DNA of 40,036 nucleotides from CAZGSV01 sp964528605 (GTDB lineage: Bacteria; Armatimonadota; Zipacnadia; CAZGSV01), in NCBI GenBank assembly GCA_964528605.1, contig CAZGSV010000020.1, positions 1 through 40,036 of the forward strand. The letters run 5' to 3'. Positions 39,271 to 40,036 of the stretch are shown here, in pieces; the first letter of the stretch is position 1; every line of letters starts with the position of its first letter. The notes under the pieces are model-generated. The model saw only the letters and a program-made list of their open reading frames with translations, searched no databases and was not told the DNA's origin. Both the position numbers and the translations under genes were made by a program.

Positions 39271-40036
39271 ATGAGACGACTCTGGTTCGCACTGGCCGCC
39301 ATCGCGGCTCTCCTTCCGCCGCTCGGCGCGGTCGCCTGCGCCCAAGGGGAACTGCTGCTCGCCCAGAACGTCGAGGGCCGCGCGGCCATTATCAACGGCG
39401 ACCTTCCACTCGCCGACGATGAGTGCCTCACCGACGCCAAGGTCCGCGCCCTCGAGCAAGTCCTCGGCGTCTACATCGAACAGCAGATCGTCGTTCAGCA
39501 GGCCATTGTGCTCGAAGCCTACTTGCGGAGCCGCGCCGCCGGCTACGTCGAGCGCTTCGAGATTGTCAAAGGCCCTTGGACCGACGCGCTGGGCCTGCGT
39601 CGCGCGATCATCAACGCCTGGGTGCGCCCCAGCGCGCCCGAGGAGATCGCCAAGGGCGCAGCCTCGGAAGAAACGGTCCTGCTTCTGACCTCGGGCGCCG
39701 ACGAACAGCAGCCGGCGCGCCCCGTGGCGGCTGCCGTTTCCTCCGCGTTGCTCGACGCCGACTATCGCGTGCTCGACTCGAAGTACCTGCAAGCGCCGGG
39801 CTCGATGGCAACTCTCCAGCAGGCGTTGAGCGGAGAGCCAGGGGCCGCCTCCAGCCTCGGCCTGCGCGCGATGGCGGGCTTCGTGCTCCAAGTCCACTGT
39901 GACGTTGCCCCGGAGAGCATATACGAGGGCGCCACGGCCGCTCAGATTCTGACCCACATCGCCACCGGCGCCGCCCGCCTGTGGCGCGCCGGCAGCCCCG
40001 AGTTGCTGGAGGGGCAGCAGTTCGAGCCGGTCCGCG
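39271..40036 (+). CDS. Second FlgT-like protein, 3' end beyond window
   Basis: The frame is open from ATG 39271 to the window edge (255 codons visible) and is preceded by GAGGTGA. A signal peptide (RLWFALAAIAALLPPLGAVA) is followed by AQNVEGRAAIINGDLPLAD, ALEQVLGVYIEQQ, VLEAYLRSRAAGYVERFEI and IINAWVRPSAPEE. These align with the N-terminal domain of the FlgT-like gene at 22856. The region after about residue 130 (TVLLLTSGADEQ, then LLDADYRVLDSKYL) resembles its middle domain. The downstream end cannot be judged. It has its own promoter, unlike the first copy. Confidence 0.75.
   Translation, partial: MRRLWFALAAIAALLPPLGAVACAQGELLLAQNVEGRAAIINGDLPLADDECLTDAKVRALEQVLGVYIEQQIVVQQAIVLEAYLRSRAAGYVERFEIVKGPWTDALGLRRAIINAWVRPSAPEEIAKGAASEETVLLLTSGADEQQPARPVAAAVSSALLDADYRVLDSKYLQAPGSMATLQQALSGEPGAASSLGLRAMAGFVLQVHCDVAPESIYEGATAAQILTHIATGAARLWRAGSPELLEGQQFEPVR

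Overview
The window is about two thirds G+C by eye and densely coded, with no insertion sequence, phage gene or CRISPR array. It reads as a chromosome segment of a flagellated, probably two-membrane bacterium. The mix of a flagellar operon, two DUF6785-type membrane proteins, a secreted CBM9-like/DUF4091-like protein, a UroD-family protein and several sugar/inositol-type enzymes resembles Armatimonadota or another environmental lineage rich in such genes (Planctomycetota and Lentisphaerota also carry these families). The phylum call is an inference. GTG and TTG starts are common and several rest on a clear Shine-Dalgarno match.

Region 1 (1-9,026, minus strand): flgB-flgC-fliE-fliF-fliG-fliH-fliI-fliJ followed by a soluble SLT transglycosylase that overlaps fliJ. 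These build the proximal rod, MS ring, switch and export ATPase. Upstream on the same strand are an HDOD protein, a CheD-like protein whose catalytic cysteine is glycine, and a small helical protein that may be a FlgN/FliT-type chaperone.

Region 2 (9,057-19,990): an MFS transporter and a UroD/MtaA-like protein form a two-gene operon. A structured small RNA candidate with its own promoter and terminator is transcribed divergently from it. A Gfo/Idh/MocA oxidoreductase and a secreted CBM9-like/DUF4091-like protein are divergent from a shared promoter region. A membrane-anchored TPR protein with a decayed STAND-type NTPase domain and a secreted TIM-barrel glycosidase-like protein follow.

Region 3 (20,143-24,680): three exported proteins in a row, CsgG/FlgO-like with DUF4384 and TPRs, LPP20/FlgP-like, and FlgT-like, together look like a flagellar H-ring (outer-membrane basal disk) cassette. 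nikR follows under its own, apparently leaderless, promoter. A second FlgT-like gene runs off the right edge of the window.

Region 4 (24,734-37,999): two DUF6785-type polytopic membrane proteins, a possible DnaA domain I-like small protein, an FAD-dependent oxidoreductase and a neutral-ceramidase-like protein divergent from a palindromic promoter region, an ABC exporter with a DUF1854 partner, an alpha/beta hydrolase and an AP-endonuclease-2-fold sugar isomerase. These look like scavenging and breakdown functions.

Region 5 (38,000-40,036): tandem DUF4870 membrane proteins downstream of tRNA-Ser(GCU), intergenic repeats, and the partial FlgT paralogue.

Intergenic spaces carry two families of short palindromic repeats, and at least four promoters share a TGGTA extended -10.
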